From Phlyctochytrium arcticum (lineage: Eukaryota > Chytridiomycota > Chytridiomycetes > Chytridiales > Chytridiaceae), in the NCBI GenBank assembly GCA_025602905.1, contig JAHLKI010000014.1:434001-498000 (forward strand): a stretch of DNA of 64,000 nucleotides. Direction: 5' to 3'. Below the pieces are notes generated by a model. It worked only from the letters and a program-made list of their open reading frames with translations, was not told the DNA's origin and made no database searches. Made by a program: the position numbers and the translations under genes. This document shows positions 49,814 to 62,427 of the stretch, in pieces (the first letter of the stretch is position 1; every line of letters starts with the position of its first letter).

Positions 49814-49902
49814 CCTCTCCACTGCATCAAGCATCCCCCTCCACATCCATTCATATCCTCCGCTACCCACATCCCGAACGCATCAAGGTCGATACAAACA
49901 GA

Positions 49903-52098
49903 ATGAAGGCCCGACGATCAAGATCTACGGTGCTGGCCCTCGGCTGCTGTCTCGCTGCATTATCCTCCTCGGTTCAGGCTCAGGTCGCTGGTGATGCCTT
50001 TGAAATCTTGTCGGATAACTCGGGAGTCGTTGCTGGTGAGTACTCGTTGCATCAGCTATTATTGTGTCTATGGGCGGGATCAGCAGCAGCAGTACGCCCA
50101 TCGACCGTGAATTGAACCCCATGCTAATATCACGAAAATTTAATAGTCCACCTGGCTCTGCTCCCAAATGACAAGGCATTGATGACTGAACGATTCCATG
50201 AGGTCCCCTCCGACTGGCGCCGCCTCAACCAAGACGGTACCCCCAATGCATTCTGGAACAAGGATGTCGATACCGCAAACTGGGCCGACTCTTCTCCCTT
50301 TTACCAACCCAACAAGAACCTCGGCGACTTTTTCACCGACGCGGCCGAATTCGACTTGTCCAAAAAATCATTCACCATGCTCCGCTACGCATACGACCTC
50401 GCGCAAGGGTATTCCTTCTGTAACGGCGCTGCTCAGATGGCCGATGGAGGCATCTTGATTGCCGGGGGAGACCAGAAATGGAACATGCAATACAAGGGCG
50501 TCAACTACACTACCGACGGTCGTCGGGATGTCCGCAAATACTTGAACGGCGCCCTCACCAAGGTCGCTGAAATGCCCCTCGACACTCGAACGGTCAAGAC
50601 GGAAGGAGACTTGAGTGGTCGTTGGTACCCCACCGTCGTTGCTCTCCCCGATGAAAAACACATGATTTTGGGTGGTCACAAAGGTAACTAAACTGTTTAG
50701 ATTTTCCTTTCATGGTCTTGCTTAACATATAATGCAGTTTACTGGAAGCCCTTAATTCCAGAAGTCAATAACCCCACCTATGAGATCTATCCCGGAACCG
50801 CCGGCAAAAACCTGTCTACTCCCGCCACTGTCCAACTTCTCGCCAACACATTCCCCGTCAACATGTACCCCATCGCCTACGTCCTTCCTTCCTCCGGTGA
50901 TGTCTGGATGTTGGCTGGCAACAAGACGGGAACCGTCTCTGCTCCTGGAACGGCCACCAGCACCGAAACCGCCGGTGCCTCGCTCCCCGAGGACGGCGTC
51001 TACCCCCGCTCCTTCCCATTCGCTGGCACCAACTGGATGGACCCATTGACCCGGGCCAACAACTACAAGCCTACCGTCTGGGTGTGCGGTGGAACGAGTC
51101 GATCAGCTACTCCTGATGGCTACGAAAACCTGGCCGCCAACGCAACCCGCAACTGGTTTGACAATTGTTCCAATTGTGCTGCCACGGCAAAGTGTTACCA
51201 CATTGACCCCGAGACCAAGGACGCTACCTTTGTTGCCGAAGACATGCCATTGCCCCGATCCCAGCCCATGGCCATCAACTTGCCCGACGGAACCATTGCC
51301 ATTCTCGGCGGTAGCGCTGTCGGTCACCAGGGCGGTGATGCCGGTGTCGGCTACCTCGCCCACAACCCCGTCAACAAGGTCACGATCTTTGACCCCTCCA
51401 AACCCGTTGGCGACGCCAAACGATGGCAAGTCGGCGCAGAGGCGACCGTGCCCCGTCTTTACCACGGCACATCCGTCCTCCGAACCGACGGCTCTGTCAT
51501 TCTCTCTGGTTCCGATGAACAAAATTTTGGACCCGCTGAGCGTCGGCGCACCGACCCTTACGAACTCCGCGTCGAATCCTACAAGCCATGGTATTTCACC
51601 GCCAAAGACCGTCTCTCCCTAGACTTGGCCAACACCCCAGCAACCCTCCACTACAACCAACTCTTTGTCCTCCCTCTCACCACCCCATCCGGCGCCAAAA
51701 TCTCCAATGCCACCTTTATCCGGTACGGCACCTCAACACATACCCTAAACATTGACCAGCGCTCTGTCGAACTCGAGATTGTCAAATACGGAGCCTCCAA
51801 ACTCTTGGTTCGGTCACCCGCCAACGCCAACATTGCTCCTCCAGGCAACTACATGCTCTTTGCCGTCGACAACCGCCGCGTTCCCGTCGTCCAGGCCGCC
51901 ACCATCAACCTCCGCGCCTCCAACCAGGGCACGGACGCCGTCTGGATCGAAACCGATACCATCCAACCCGAAGCAACACCCACCCCATCCTCGGAACTCC
52001 CCAAAGACACATCGTCAGATGCTGGTCACTCTACATCCTCGACCGCCGCCATCCTCTTGGCTTCCGTGTTTGGCGGTGCCCTCGCACTCTGCCTTTAG
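49903..52098 (+). CDS. Secreted glyoxal/galactose oxidase-like radical-copper enzyme, GPI-anchored
   Basis: Three exons, 49903-50035, 50147-50683 and 50738-52098, encode 676 residues. The N-terminus is a signal peptide (TVLALGCCLAALSSSVQAQ). Kelch-type blades follow, with the copper-radical site: Cys in GYSFCNGAAQMADGGILIAG, Tyr in LSGRWYPTVVALPD, the Tyr-His pair in VPRLYHGTSVLRTDGS, and a second His in GTSTHTLNIDQRSVEL. The C-terminal Ig-like domain ends APPGNYMLFAVDNR. A Ser/Thr-rich stretch and hydrophobic tail (AAILLASVFGGALALCL) suggest a GPI anchor. Known relatives oxidise small aldehydes or primary alcohols to acids with release of H2O2 and supply peroxide for extracellular breakdown or wall work. 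Exact substrate unknown. Confidence 0.93.
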
Positions 52099-52661
52099 AC
52101 TAGCAAAAAAGTATCACTCTCTATGGCATTAGACTAGCACCCACATTTGCCTTCTTTTTTTTTGCATTTTCGTTTTTTTTCTCGTTAGCGGACACTGTTC
52201 TTTTTTTCTTTTTGGGGTAGCCTTTCTTTTCTTTTCTTTATTTTTTTTTTCCAAGAAAATTGTTCTTTTTGGTCGTATGACACTTTCTTTTGGTTGATTT
52301 TTTTACATACCGTTCTTTCTTTCTTTATTTGGCGTTGTTGTAGGCGGGTCTCATATAATTGTACATGATTGCAAACAGACATTTTGTGTGAGATTAGGTG
52401 AGGATGTCTCAGCGCAACCCGACTTTTACTATAGGGAGGCACAGTCATTGTGGCATTAAGTAAGCAGATCCGACCTCGCCGTTTTACTGTACGTTATTGC
52501 AAAACATTTGTTCACCATCTGTCCATTTCCACGCGATCTTTTCAACTATACACCTCCAGCAAACTTTCAAACCTCACCTCAGCCGGTATTAGAAGGAGGC
52601 TGTGTGACTTTATCTGAACCTCTCTCACAGGATCTTTAGAATTACGACGCGCAAGTGACAG
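52099..52661. other. Intergenic with T-rich tract
   Basis: The stretch 52148-52330 has many runs of T and CTTT units on the plus strand. It probably includes the 3' UTR of the oxidase gene. No gene seen. Confidence 0.5.
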
Positions 52662-55554
52662 GATGCCGCCCAAAAGAAAGGTGAGATGGGCATCTTCATG
52701 ATCTCGAAAACAAGCCTTTATCCGGCTGTAGGAGTCAGTTCACTCATTCTTTTACTTCTTCTTATTACAACCATTATAGCGCCAGGTCTCAGACGGACTT
52801 AGCTGGTACGATCAGGTACCCGGTAAGAGGGGTAACAAATATGGCTATAACCCTTGATGCATCGGCTGCGGGACCAAGAGCTCAACCCGATTTCACAAGT
52901 TCATTTGGGCTGAACTTGACAGCCTTCGGGCGGCACGTTTGAGGCCCCAGGTTGGACCAGGAGCTGCTGATCCGTATGCTTGCAATGCGTGTCGAACCCG
53001 CTGGTACAAAGCAGGGATCATTCGACAGCCCGCCGTCAGGCCCATCATCCCTGCTCAACCCAATGAGGTTGCGGCCATTCAGGAAGCCAGCATCAGTACC
53101 GACAATGTGGTGGATGCAGCAGTGAACGCTCAAGTCAGTGACGACAACGTTGTCGATGCGGTTGCGAATGGCAGTGTCATCTTGATGACGGACTTCGAGC
53201 TTCCGGAACCTGAAGGCGATGATGTTGATATTTCTGAAACATCAGGACCATCTCCTGCGACTCTTGCTGATTTTCACCAAGAAATGCGCAACTTCATTGC
53301 TCATCCGTTCGGAGGAAATCCGTTCGTCGAGATGGATGAATTTGTCGCTCAGTATCCCCGCCTATATGAGCTCAAGTCACTCATGGTCGGACATGACGAA
53401 AGCCGGTATTCTGTTCTCTACAACGATCGAATGAAGCGGCACTTGATCTTTGCCATATGCTATGAGGGACAGTGTATGGACCGGAAGACTGATTACGTCA
53501 AACGATATATCGGATCTGTCTTCATCACGGGATCCCACACAGACCAACGGCTTCTTTCACGGGTGAATCTGGTCTATCATCCGTCAAAATCGATTACGCG
53601 GATGAACAACATGATCATGACGGCCCACGAGCGCGTTGTGAAAGATATTTTGGAGAATGACCCACTCTTGGTCGTCACCATTGATGACTTCCATTGGTGT
53701 CAAGTCCGCCCTGTACCAGATGCCGCAAACGCACCCGGAAAGTTTACGAGTGCGAGGACCACCGCCAACTATGCGGTAAAGCTTCACAGGGAACTGCCAC
53801 CTCTTCCTCCTGCAATCACCGATGTTCTAGCTTCTGTGTTGCAGGACACAACATGGATTCCCTCAGTCCTGTGTGCTCCCGCAACGCAGACGTATGCGGA
53901 ACTACGTAACGGTGAAGTTTTGTCCAAAAAAATGTACGCCTACAGTATGGCTACCAAGGCCGGATCGCAAGAGGATTTCCACATTATCGGCAGCGACAAC
54001 AACCCTATGAAATCCGCTCTCGATTTGGAACCAGTGATGGACAATATCGAGACATTCTTGGCGAAAGTCAACTATCCTGACAAAGACGGTTCATTTAGTA
54101 AGTCTGTGGTTTTGGCCGGCGATTACTATGTTTGGATGTACGCTAGCAAATTGCTGCGATCAGCCAAGTATAGTAATCTCAGGCCTCACGTCCTACCGGT
54201 CCCGGACAATATGCATATAGCCCTGAACATACAGGAGGCAGTCCTTGTCCATGGTTGGACAATCATACACCGGCTGTGGGTTGCCGGGTATCCGGACGTG
54301 GAAAACACAGCTCCCATCAACATGCGGCCAAAGCGCAGGACGGCAATGTTGGCCCTCTCTATGACCGCTTGGCAAGAGTGCCGTAAGGAAGTCTTGCGTT
54401 CCTACAAGGCGGCGGCATCCAGCAATATAAAGGCAACACCTGTCCGCCAGGCGATGGTGGATTCGATCATCTCGCTTTTCGAAGATCACATTCCTCTTGC
54501 GGTGGATTGTCCGTATTTACTGTCTAGTGGGGATCTCGAACAGATCAAGATGTGCCTCAAGCGGCTGTTCCCGTTGTTCACTCTTTTGGGAAAGAAAAAC
54601 TACGTGAACATTGTCCTCTACCAGCTTGGTCTCTTAGAAAAGCTTCCCTCCCACCTACCAAAAGATGTTGCAATGGCTTTCCTTTTCTCCACTTTCTCAA
54701 GTGAGGATTTGGAAGTATTTCACTCCATCCTCCGGGCCGCCATCCGCTTTCAAGATACTAATGCGCAGGTCTCAAGAAAGGCAATGTTGATAACCGCCAT
54801 GAGGGGTGAGTCTGCCATCAAGCAGCTTGCGGCTATGACAGAAAGGGAGTTGGCGCTACGTGGACAACCAGTTTCGCCAATCAAAGTCGAGCCAGGTACC
54901 TCTGGTCCGGCCCGTACTCCCGCCCTATCCCCGCTAGAAAAGGCAGCCGATGATGTCGTCCCGAGGATGGTTGCGTATCTCAAGGACCTGTTCTCCACCC
55001 TTTCTCAGTTCACTTTTGACGTCGTTGGACAACATGATAAGATTCCATATGCGTCTGCTCTGCCGCATTACAACCTGATTCTCCGCCCTCCAGCTCCAGC
55101 CCCACCCGTCACCAACCCTGTACTCTCTTCCGGGTCAGCTACAACCAACAAAGAGAACACTACGGTAAACCTCCCTCCAGCCAGCGCAGAAGAGATCCCC
55201 GTGGTAGTCTTAGCTACCATCCGGGAGTCACTTCTGCCTTTGCCGCTGCGCCGTCAACCCTTCGTAAATCTCGGCAACCACATCGATGTTGAAGGGTTTC
55301 AAAGTGTTCCAATGCCGGTCGCGAAGACCCCTCTTGCTGACGTTACGAATGGGCCATCTCCCAGTAAGGCCAAAAAAGTCACAGTGCGAGATTTCTTAAA
55401 ATCAGACTCGCTGAAGCAAGATCTGACCGCTTGCGGTTGCGTGATCTTCAACTGTCAATGTACAGCAATGTACCAGTGGATTGCAACCAAGTCCCTGAAG
55501 CATTTTTCAAACAACATTGACAAGGAACTTGTGCGTGATGATGAAGGTAATTAA
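52662..55554 (+). CDS. Large transposase-like protein with N-terminal zinc finger, one in-frame TGA
   Basis: A small exon MPPKRK (52662-52679) with a GTGAGA donor leads over an intron to an acceptor at TTATAG before RQVSDGLSWYDQVPGKRGNK. The frame then meets TGA at 52854-52856, directly followed by CIGCGTKSS...YACNACRTRWYK, a C-x2-C...C-x2-C finger. From 52857 the frame is open to 55554, about 900 codons. Acidic motifs in order are VVTIDDFHW (Asp at 53683), VVLAGDYYVWMYASKLL (Asp at 54121) and PVPDNMHIALNIQEA. This D...GD...(W/M)H order resembles DDE-type nucleases of the KDZ/DUF6589-like class in fungi, but the match is by pattern only. If TGA is a true stop, the first in-frame ATG after it is near 53185 and the finger is lost. 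Function not assigned with confidence. Confidence 0.55.
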
Positions 55555-56375
55555 GCCAGAGGTACCGCTCAGTGTCTCGCGAGTTGCGTCCTTTTCCCGG
55601 CTATGAGCGATTAACAACCTTCTTTCAAACACTATTTAGAATCATCAGTTTCAACATCAACTCAGTAGCTCGTGTATCTCACCATGCTTACGCATTTCAC
55701 GTACCCCATCAAATTCTTAGATGCGCTTAGACTGTTGGTTTTTCGGGTCAAACTCTATCCTTTATATAGTCTGAGGTAGCGGCCACGTTTTCCCTAGCTT
55801 CTTAGATATGTTTCCTTCATTCTCGTTTACTCGGTTTCGTTATTTTATATAAAGTTTGGGTGAAATTGGGTCACTTTCAGGTAGCCCTTCATTCTCGCGG
55901 AAATGGTTCGGGCTGTCGGACATTGCTTATGTAAATTTTTGGCGCCAAAATCTTGGGTTGCGCTGAGGAGGATGTGGTTGCTTGAAGTTGTTCATTGCTT
56001 TCTTCATAGTCTCACCACTGAGGCCAAAGGATGAATTGCGACATGTTGGCTGAGGTGTGGGAAAACAAACCTGATTTGCCCCAAGACCACGAAGGTATTT
56101 GGCGTCTAGTACAACATGATGGCAGATATCAGAATAAGAATCTTTCTAGACTACATTCTCCACCTGCTCTGCGTGTCAGTACCCTCAGCATCATCATTGA
56201 GAGAACTTGTGTTGTAGAGACATCCGTTTTAGTAGATGTGGGAATAAAGCTTAGCTGTAACAAACTGCTCGGGATAGTGCGGCGGCTGAAAACAAATACT
56301 GTAAGAACTGTAATATATCATCTATTACGGTATATAATCTGACCATATCAACATCTCCCACATTAATCAGGAAAA
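55555..56375. other. Intergenic, no gene seen
   Basis: No credible gene. The ORF at 56031-56342 has no recognisable features. The region lies between the transposase-like gene and the 3' end of the small secreted protein gene. Confidence 0.5.
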
Positions 56376-57043
56376 CTAAACTAGGAACATGGCACTGAGG
56401 ATAAGACTACCAAAACTTCCAACAAAAGTAGCTGTGCCGCCAGCCGCAGCCGAATTCTTTTTCCCACCCTCGGCGTCAGGTCCAGAAGTAGACTGGGGCC
56501 CCGTAGCAGCCGTCGTGGCGGTTGGAATCGGGACGGCCTGGGTGGCTGGGGGGGCATTGGGACTCGGCCAAGTCGGGCCCATCCCGGCGGCACTTACTCC
56601 CGAGCTCGGTCGGCGTCGTCGGCCGCTTGACTGATTTGGCAGCTTTGGTCGCGGGAGGCGACTTGTGGGGCGGTTGCCGGGTCGCCTGGGCAGAATCCCG
56701 TGTAGCACTACAGAGGAAATATCATTTAGCATGTGTGGGAATGATGAAGGAATGTGTGTGTGTGAATACTTACAGCAGAAACGGCCGTCCCCATATGACA
56801 CAAGCATCGAAGCATTTCTCGGGAGGGGAGTGTAGCGCATAATTGCGCAGGAGACGGAACCCCGCTGTCCTGAATGCGGGGTGCACTGGCGGCCACGGCG
56901 GCCATGCAGGACATGAATTGCGAATGGCTCGCACCGCAGTTGGGTTGACCGGGAAGGGCTGCTTGCGGTTCAGCAGTGGCGATCCCAGCTGAGAGGAGGA
57001 TCACGAGGAGGGGAGTTGTGGTGAGCATTGGGACTAGATGCAT
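56376..57043 (-). CDS. Small secreted Cys-rich, GPI-anchored protein
   Basis: Exons (minus): 57043-56774, 56707-56598 and 56562-56376 give 188 residues in phase. The N-terminus is a signal peptide (PMLTTTPLLVILLSAGIATA). The mature part has about nine cysteines in the order C...C...C...CLC...C...C...C (PNCGASHSQFMSC, QLCATLPSREMLRCLCHMG, CYTGFCPGD). A Ser/Thr/Pro/Ala-rich stalk follows, and a GPI-type tail (GTATFVGSFGSLILSAMFLV). The cysteine spacing recalls, but does not match, the CFEM type. The last intron would be only 35 nt; without it the protein stops at TAA 56596-56594 and loses the GPI tail. A wall or surface role is inferred from the topology only. Confidence 0.6.
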
Positions 57044-57532
57044 TGTGGGTGTCGTTTGTGGAAGATGTGATCGAGTACTGTTGCTAATGTGGAGGATGTG
57101 GGAGCGCTTCTCAACATGGTGGTCTGGTCCTTTTATGGCCATTTGCCATCGTCTGTGCATGTCTGAAGTCAAATTTGGCAGGAGAAAGACGGAAGGGAAG
57201 TGGTAATACTTGACGCTGCCTCTCAGCTATTTTTGATGGACATGAAAGTACGTGGGAACGTCATCAATCAGTCTGAGCTCCAAGTCATTTTCAGAAATTG
57301 GCATGCAAGGATGGACTTCAATAGTGTGTACTCGATCGCGGCCCTGTCCGCACTGCCAATTCGAGGAGTGAGCTAAATTTCAGATCGGAAGATCAGATGG
57401 AAATTTCATAATAATTTGATAAGAGTGGTGTCAGGGGTAGAGACAGGGAATGAGTGACAGAATATATATATAAGAATTGTAATAAATACATTTTTTCTCA
57501 CACACCCACAAGTGCGAGTAAATAGACATGCC
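57044..57532. other. Intergenic, 5' flank of the small secreted protein gene
   Basis: No gene seen. The left part contains the promoter of the minus-strand gene that starts at 57043; the right part is the 3' side of the ketopantoate reductase-like gene. Confidence 0.5.
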
Positions 57533-58759
57533 TCAAATGAGCTCTAGGGCATCCAAGATCTCTTCACCTGTCAGTCGCCCGACGCCTCGTCCTTGCCCTT
57601 CCAAATCCCTGACCAAGCCTTCCACCCGCTCGCAAACAGGGGCAGCAATTCCCACCTCTTTACCCAACCGGACAACTTCACCCTGCAGATACGCAATTTC
57701 CGTCTTTCGACCACGCCGCAAATCTTCGTACATGCTGCTTGTGGCGCGGCTGTCAATGCTCAGGAGTTTGGTGGCGAGGGGAAGGAAGACGATATTGGGG
57801 AGAGCGAGAAAGTAGGGGAGGGAGTAGTAGGGGAGTGGGACGAAGGAGGTGGGAGAGATTCCGTGAGCGGCGTAGATGGCCAGGCATTCTGAAATGCAGC
57901 GGGCCCAGACTTTACGGGTCGACCGGGTTGACAGCTCTTGACGGATTGGAAGGCCTGTCAAGGCCGATATCGCATTGTGCAAGTTCATGATGAGTTTGCC
58001 TAACAAAGATGGATACGATGAGAAACCACAATACAGTCATGTTGGATGAGACGATTGCCTCTTACCGTATGTAAGTCCACGCATATCATCGTCAGTTCGA
58101 GTCTGGATGCCACACTGGGTCATGATATTGGCCAGCTGGGTGCTCTTGCTCGACAATTCCAGTACGACATCACCTGCAGATCCTTTGATGAATGTTCCTG
58201 GGGTTGGCTCAATCACGTTGAAGGGCCACATTCCTTCAACCACATCCGAAACTACACTCGTGCCGGAGGAATTTGATTGTTTTGTGGGCGAGGACTCTGC
58301 TCTTTCCGATTGAATCGTTTCCTCCTTATCCCCTACTGGTATCGCGGACGAAGGAAGGAAGAATTGCCGAGCTTCTTCTGCTGCTCGAACTCCATTCATG
58401 AACGTCACCAAAGTTGTTGCCGGCGCTCCCGGCCGGCTGCCAAATGCCTCCTTCAATTCCTCATACGCTGCATCGGCCGCTAGTCGCTTGACCGTCACAA
58501 CCACCACATCGGGAACCTCTCCTTGACGTGCATACTCCTCGACGCTCGTCCATAACTGCAATTTTTCAACGGGAACGCTGACGGGAGGACCGGCCTGACT
58601 GTGAGCTGAAATAAATCCCGCTGATCGCAGAGCGTCAAAGTGGGTTGGGCGACCGACAAGGTGGACGGTGCACAGGTCGGGTCGGGAGGCGAGGTGGGCA
58701 CCCAGGTACGAACCGACGTGGCCGGCGCCAAAGATCAGAATGGAAAGTGGTGCTGGCAT
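57533..58759 (-). CDS. Ketopantoate reductase (ApbA/PanE) family oxidoreductase
   Basis: Two exons (minus): 58759-58066 and 57999-57533, joined by a GTAAGA...TTAG intron, encode 386 residues. The Rossmann start ILIFGAGHVGSYLGAHL has the GxGxxG NADP motif; VPDVVVVTVKRLAAD and TTLVTFMNGVRAAEE are the following family blocks. The C-terminal helical domain contains YGKLIMNLHNAISALTG, with the conserved Lys and Asn of the active site split by the intron, and ends with a helix rich in charged residues. Family members reduce 2-dehydropantoate to pantoate with NADPH for coenzyme A synthesis. Fungi carry several paralogues with other, unknown 2-oxo-acid substrates, so the role as pantothenate enzyme is not certain. 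A Ser/Glu-rich insert (about residues 130-155) is unusual. Confidence 0.88.
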
Positions 58760-59485
58760 TGTCGGAGATTGTTAATTGAACGAAAGCTATAAGGTTGGCT
58801 GATATCTATTCTATACGCAGAAGGAGGTTTTCTCTTGGCATTGGCTTATACTGTTGCTTTGCTTTCCTGTTCCCGCAACGCTGGACGATTCCCAAGGGTT
58901 TTCGTTTCAGCCGGCCGGTGGCTCTAATCTTCTATGTCGCCGTCGAAAACCCCAACTCCACCTTGGTCAATAATATTGTAGCGTCGATCCAACCTTTTTG
59001 ATCCAAGTAGTCCTCAAGGTTCAGCACTCACAGTTGTCAATCTTGAAGGTCGGGATTTGCGCTTGAGGAAAAATTGACAGCCGAACCGTTTGTTGATCTT
59101 GATGCACGCGACAAGATAACCATCAGGACAACCATCATCACACGACTCAGGTCCGCTAAAGACATTTTGACATCAATCAAGAGGATAAATAGAAAAAAGT
59201 GGATGGTAGCTAGAGAAGCATGGCGCACAATTTGAGGAAGCGAATGGGTAAGAATATGGAAATTTTGCGGTATCATGATACATGGTAACTTTTACAGCGG
59301 AGGATTTGAAGGATCAGAAAAGAAAAACAAATCGGAATGAGCAAAGTGGGAACAGTGAAAAAGGAAAACTTGTACACTGGGAACTCTTAAACTACAGCCA
59401 AGAAGAAAACGGGGAACATGCTTGGGAAAATATACGAAAATGGGATGCAAATGAAGATGAGAGATGGATTTGATGTCGGGTGCTT
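58760..59485. other. Intergenic, no supported gene
   Basis: A minus-strand frame from about 59165 to 59037 would encode a 42-residue peptide with a hydrophobic start (MMVVLMVIL), but nothing else supports it. Otherwise no gene seen. Confidence 0.4.
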
Positions 59486-61421
59486 TTACATGGCTGATTC
59501 GAGGTCCCTATTTGGGGCTAACATCGTATGAGACACGTCAAGAGAAGCGCGATGCGTTGGTAGTGAAAGCGTCGTTGAGCCGCGATGAGGTGGTGAGGAT
59601 GCAGCTGGGGAGTGTCCGGGGGATGGGTCGTGCGATCGGAGGCACTGACATTGTGTGGCGCTGACTGGGGCCGTTTTGACGGACGGTGTTTGGCCGCCAG
59701 CACTGTTATTCGAACGCTTCCGCTGGTTGAGTTGCCTGTTGCTCTGGATTGCATCGGCAAACTTGCTCAGCATGAGGGAGAATGAAGTCTCCATCTGGGC
59801 AATTTCCAAGAAGGGCGATAGCGTCTTCATGTACCCGCTCCGCAGCGCCGAAAAGTCAAAGTTTGTAGCTTCGTTCATGACATGATTCAGTCGCCGGATA
59901 GGAAGAATGATGATCAATGAGGTGGCAATGGCAATCGCGAAACCTGCAATTCCTAGACCGATACATGCAAAGACAATCTGGCGCTTGGCCATGTCCACCT
60001 GACGGAAAAAATCACTTCGTGGAATGACCAGGATGACCATCCATCGCAAGCCATAAATATCTGTAATCCACCGGCGATCGGTGAGATACTCTGCTCCGTC
60101 AACCGAATGGCTCCCCGAGTAAGCCCGACTGTTGTTGAAAGCAACTCGATAGGCTTGCGCACCATTCTCCTGAGCGTATTCTGGGTACATGCCACGTAGT
60201 GTTTGCGCGATGATTCGGTTGGGACTTTCGTAGCCACGATATCGCTGTCCGGTTGCGGTATCCGCAGCTGCACCAACGATGCTGGAAGCAATCATGATCC
60301 CGTTGGTATCGAGAAGCGTGAGGATGGCATTGGCGGTGGGAATGATTGCAGGCAGATATGTTTCAAGCGACTTGAGGGTGATGGTGACAAATTGCGCAGC
60401 ATAGAATGGTTGCGCAGCCGGAGCTCGGAGTGGTTGTCGATACCTGAATGCGGAAAGCTCATTGGCGCCTGCGCGTATCTGAGGACTTGAGTGAGTTGAC
60501 TTACCAAATTGGCTGGATGAGTGGCATCAAAAATGTCCTAAGCACATTGTTTGTACTGTAGGTGATCCCACCCCACACTGGCTGCCCAGAGGACTGATAG
60601 ACTTGAGGCCATAGTCGTGTCAGATTCCAATCCGGTCGACTGACTACGGACCCGATATACTGAACCGAGTTATTAGAGTATAGACCTCCTACACGCATCG
60701 AGTTCATCACGCAAGAGCCCCGGTAGTCTGGGTAGTTTGGATCGTCCCACTCATACGTGTCATTACAACGGGCACCCGTTTCGGCCCAACTTGCTCCAGG
60801 GACGATTGCACGGGTTGTATCGTCGCTATACGCGATGAATTTCGCCAAAGAATAGGTTGCCATATAATTTGAATTTGCCTCAAAATAAAATCCACAGGCT
60901 CCCAGAAAAGCATTTTGTTGCGCAATTTGCCAATGTAATGAAATCACATCTGGGTTGTCCAACACGTTCCGTCGAAGAACTTCCTCCTTGGGGGCGTCAT
61001 TCAAATAGCTATACATGATTGTGCTGTTGGCGAGGAGTGCGAGGAGGGAGCTGGCTGTGGAAAACATAAAGCGAACTCGGTCCACTGCTCGATTGAGTGT
61101 CATGGTGCGCAGGTTTTGCGAGGCAACTGCAATAGACTGATTTCCCTTTTCTATGGAAATCACACCAATCGTCACACTGAGCGCTCCCGCCACCATCATG
61201 GTCGTTACTGATATTCATTTTGCAGTAATAATCAGTATTAGTCATTAGGCCGACAAATAAAAGCATTTGCCTCCATACGTACACATGAACAAGACGGATA
61301 ACGGGACGCGGATTTTTGTTCGACTGTTGTCCAATCTGTCTCCACTTCCCTCATTGAGTGTACCCTGGGAGTCGTCCACATCCCGTCGTCCGTCGGGGGA
61401 CACATGTTTTGCCGGCAACAT
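59486..61421 (-). CDS. Two-TM membrane sensor with extracellular double-Cache-like domain, no output domain
   Basis: Three exons (minus): 61421-61283, 61207-60505, 60443-59486, all GT-AG, encode 599 residues. A cytosolic N-terminus leads into TM1, split by intron 1 (VPLSVLFML-TTMMVAGALSV). A large extracellular region of about 330 residues follows, with MFSTASSLLALLANSTIMYS, a cysteine pair region (ARCNDTYEWDD...GSCVMNS), GGITYSTNN and NAILTLLDTNGIMIASS. This is the helix-plus-PAS-like layout of dCache sensors. TM2 (FACIGLGIAGFAIAIATSLI) is followed by a HAMP-like segment (PIRRLNHVMNEATNFDFSAL) and a short Ser-rich tail ending at 59486. Bacterial and fungal relatives usually go on to a kinase or cyclase; here none is visible. 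Either the tail acts by recruiting a partner or an output exon is missed. The Cache call is from topology and motif pattern. Confidence 0.68.
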
Positions 61422-62427
61422 TTTGCCAGAGAATGTTTCTCAAGCACGAAAGTTAATGATGTTTGGAACACTTCAAGCTGCAGGCATTGGATATTAAAGA
61501 TTCTTGCAGTTGGCGGAACAGTAAGGGTACCGCATGGGTTTTCGAAAAGGTACCAGTCAGAGCGGGGCCCGCGGTCGGTATTGATGCATCGGTTACGCTG
61601 GACTGTCTAACACATGAGCGCATCTATTGCTGGCGTAGAAAATTTATCTGTCGGAACACCTGGCGGCGGCGGCGAATTGTACGGAGGAGCCACAATTCTG
61701 TGCCTTCCCGATGACCGATGCTTTAGGCCCTCATTGTGCAGTCTGGTACAGCAAAGCGCGGACATCTGTCGGATGCAAACTATTCAGATTAGCCTGTATT
61801 TGCGGATCCCGAGGACAGCTGGAACGGCTGGTCTCGTGGTTGTATCCTCGGAGGAATCAACCTGTAGCCAAGGGTCTTCCAGGGTTGCGGTATTACATAG
61901 GCCAGCCGATCAGCCAAAACTCGTGAAGGGAAGAACGACCCTTGATTGATTTCAAATTAGACGTGAAATCCGCGACCCACCCTTTTAAAGTATAAACATG
62001 GAGGCACTTGTCCCAAAGGCCAAACCACTGTTGCGGCTTTGAGGGATCTTTTTATATGCGCGAGTTTTCTTGGCGCTGCGTTCAGTCTCGCTCGAGCCAA
62101 CGCGTCAAGCTCCCACGCGTTCGCGAGATGGCTTATGAAGCAAAAAAAAATAAACCAAAAATACTGCCATGAGTGAGAGATTCGTTTACACATATATCGG
62201 AGGGTTCCGGGGTCTCCATATGCTTTCCAGCCTCCGGTTCAGCCTAGGCCTCAAGGACCTCCAGGCCGAGCCAGGCAATATACTTGTCGCCAATCGTTTA
62301 TCACCTTTTATCGACGGCAATATCATCTCCACACAGCGAACTTTGAGAAATGCCTTGGCCAAGTTGACCTCCAGTGTGAAAGTAATTCTCTACAAACTGT
62401 ATCCTACGTATATCGCTATTCTCAAAA
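61422..62427. other. Intergenic, no gene seen
   Basis: About 1 kb between divergently transcribed genes (Cache sensor on minus, prefoldin on plus). Short ORFs on both strands lack support. Confidence 0.45.

Noticed and set aside
50858..51622. Ser/Pro/Thr-rich ORFs on other frames of the glyoxal oxidase gene
   Set aside because: They are shadow frames produced by C-rich codon use of the oxidase; the catalytic motifs all lie in one spliced frame.
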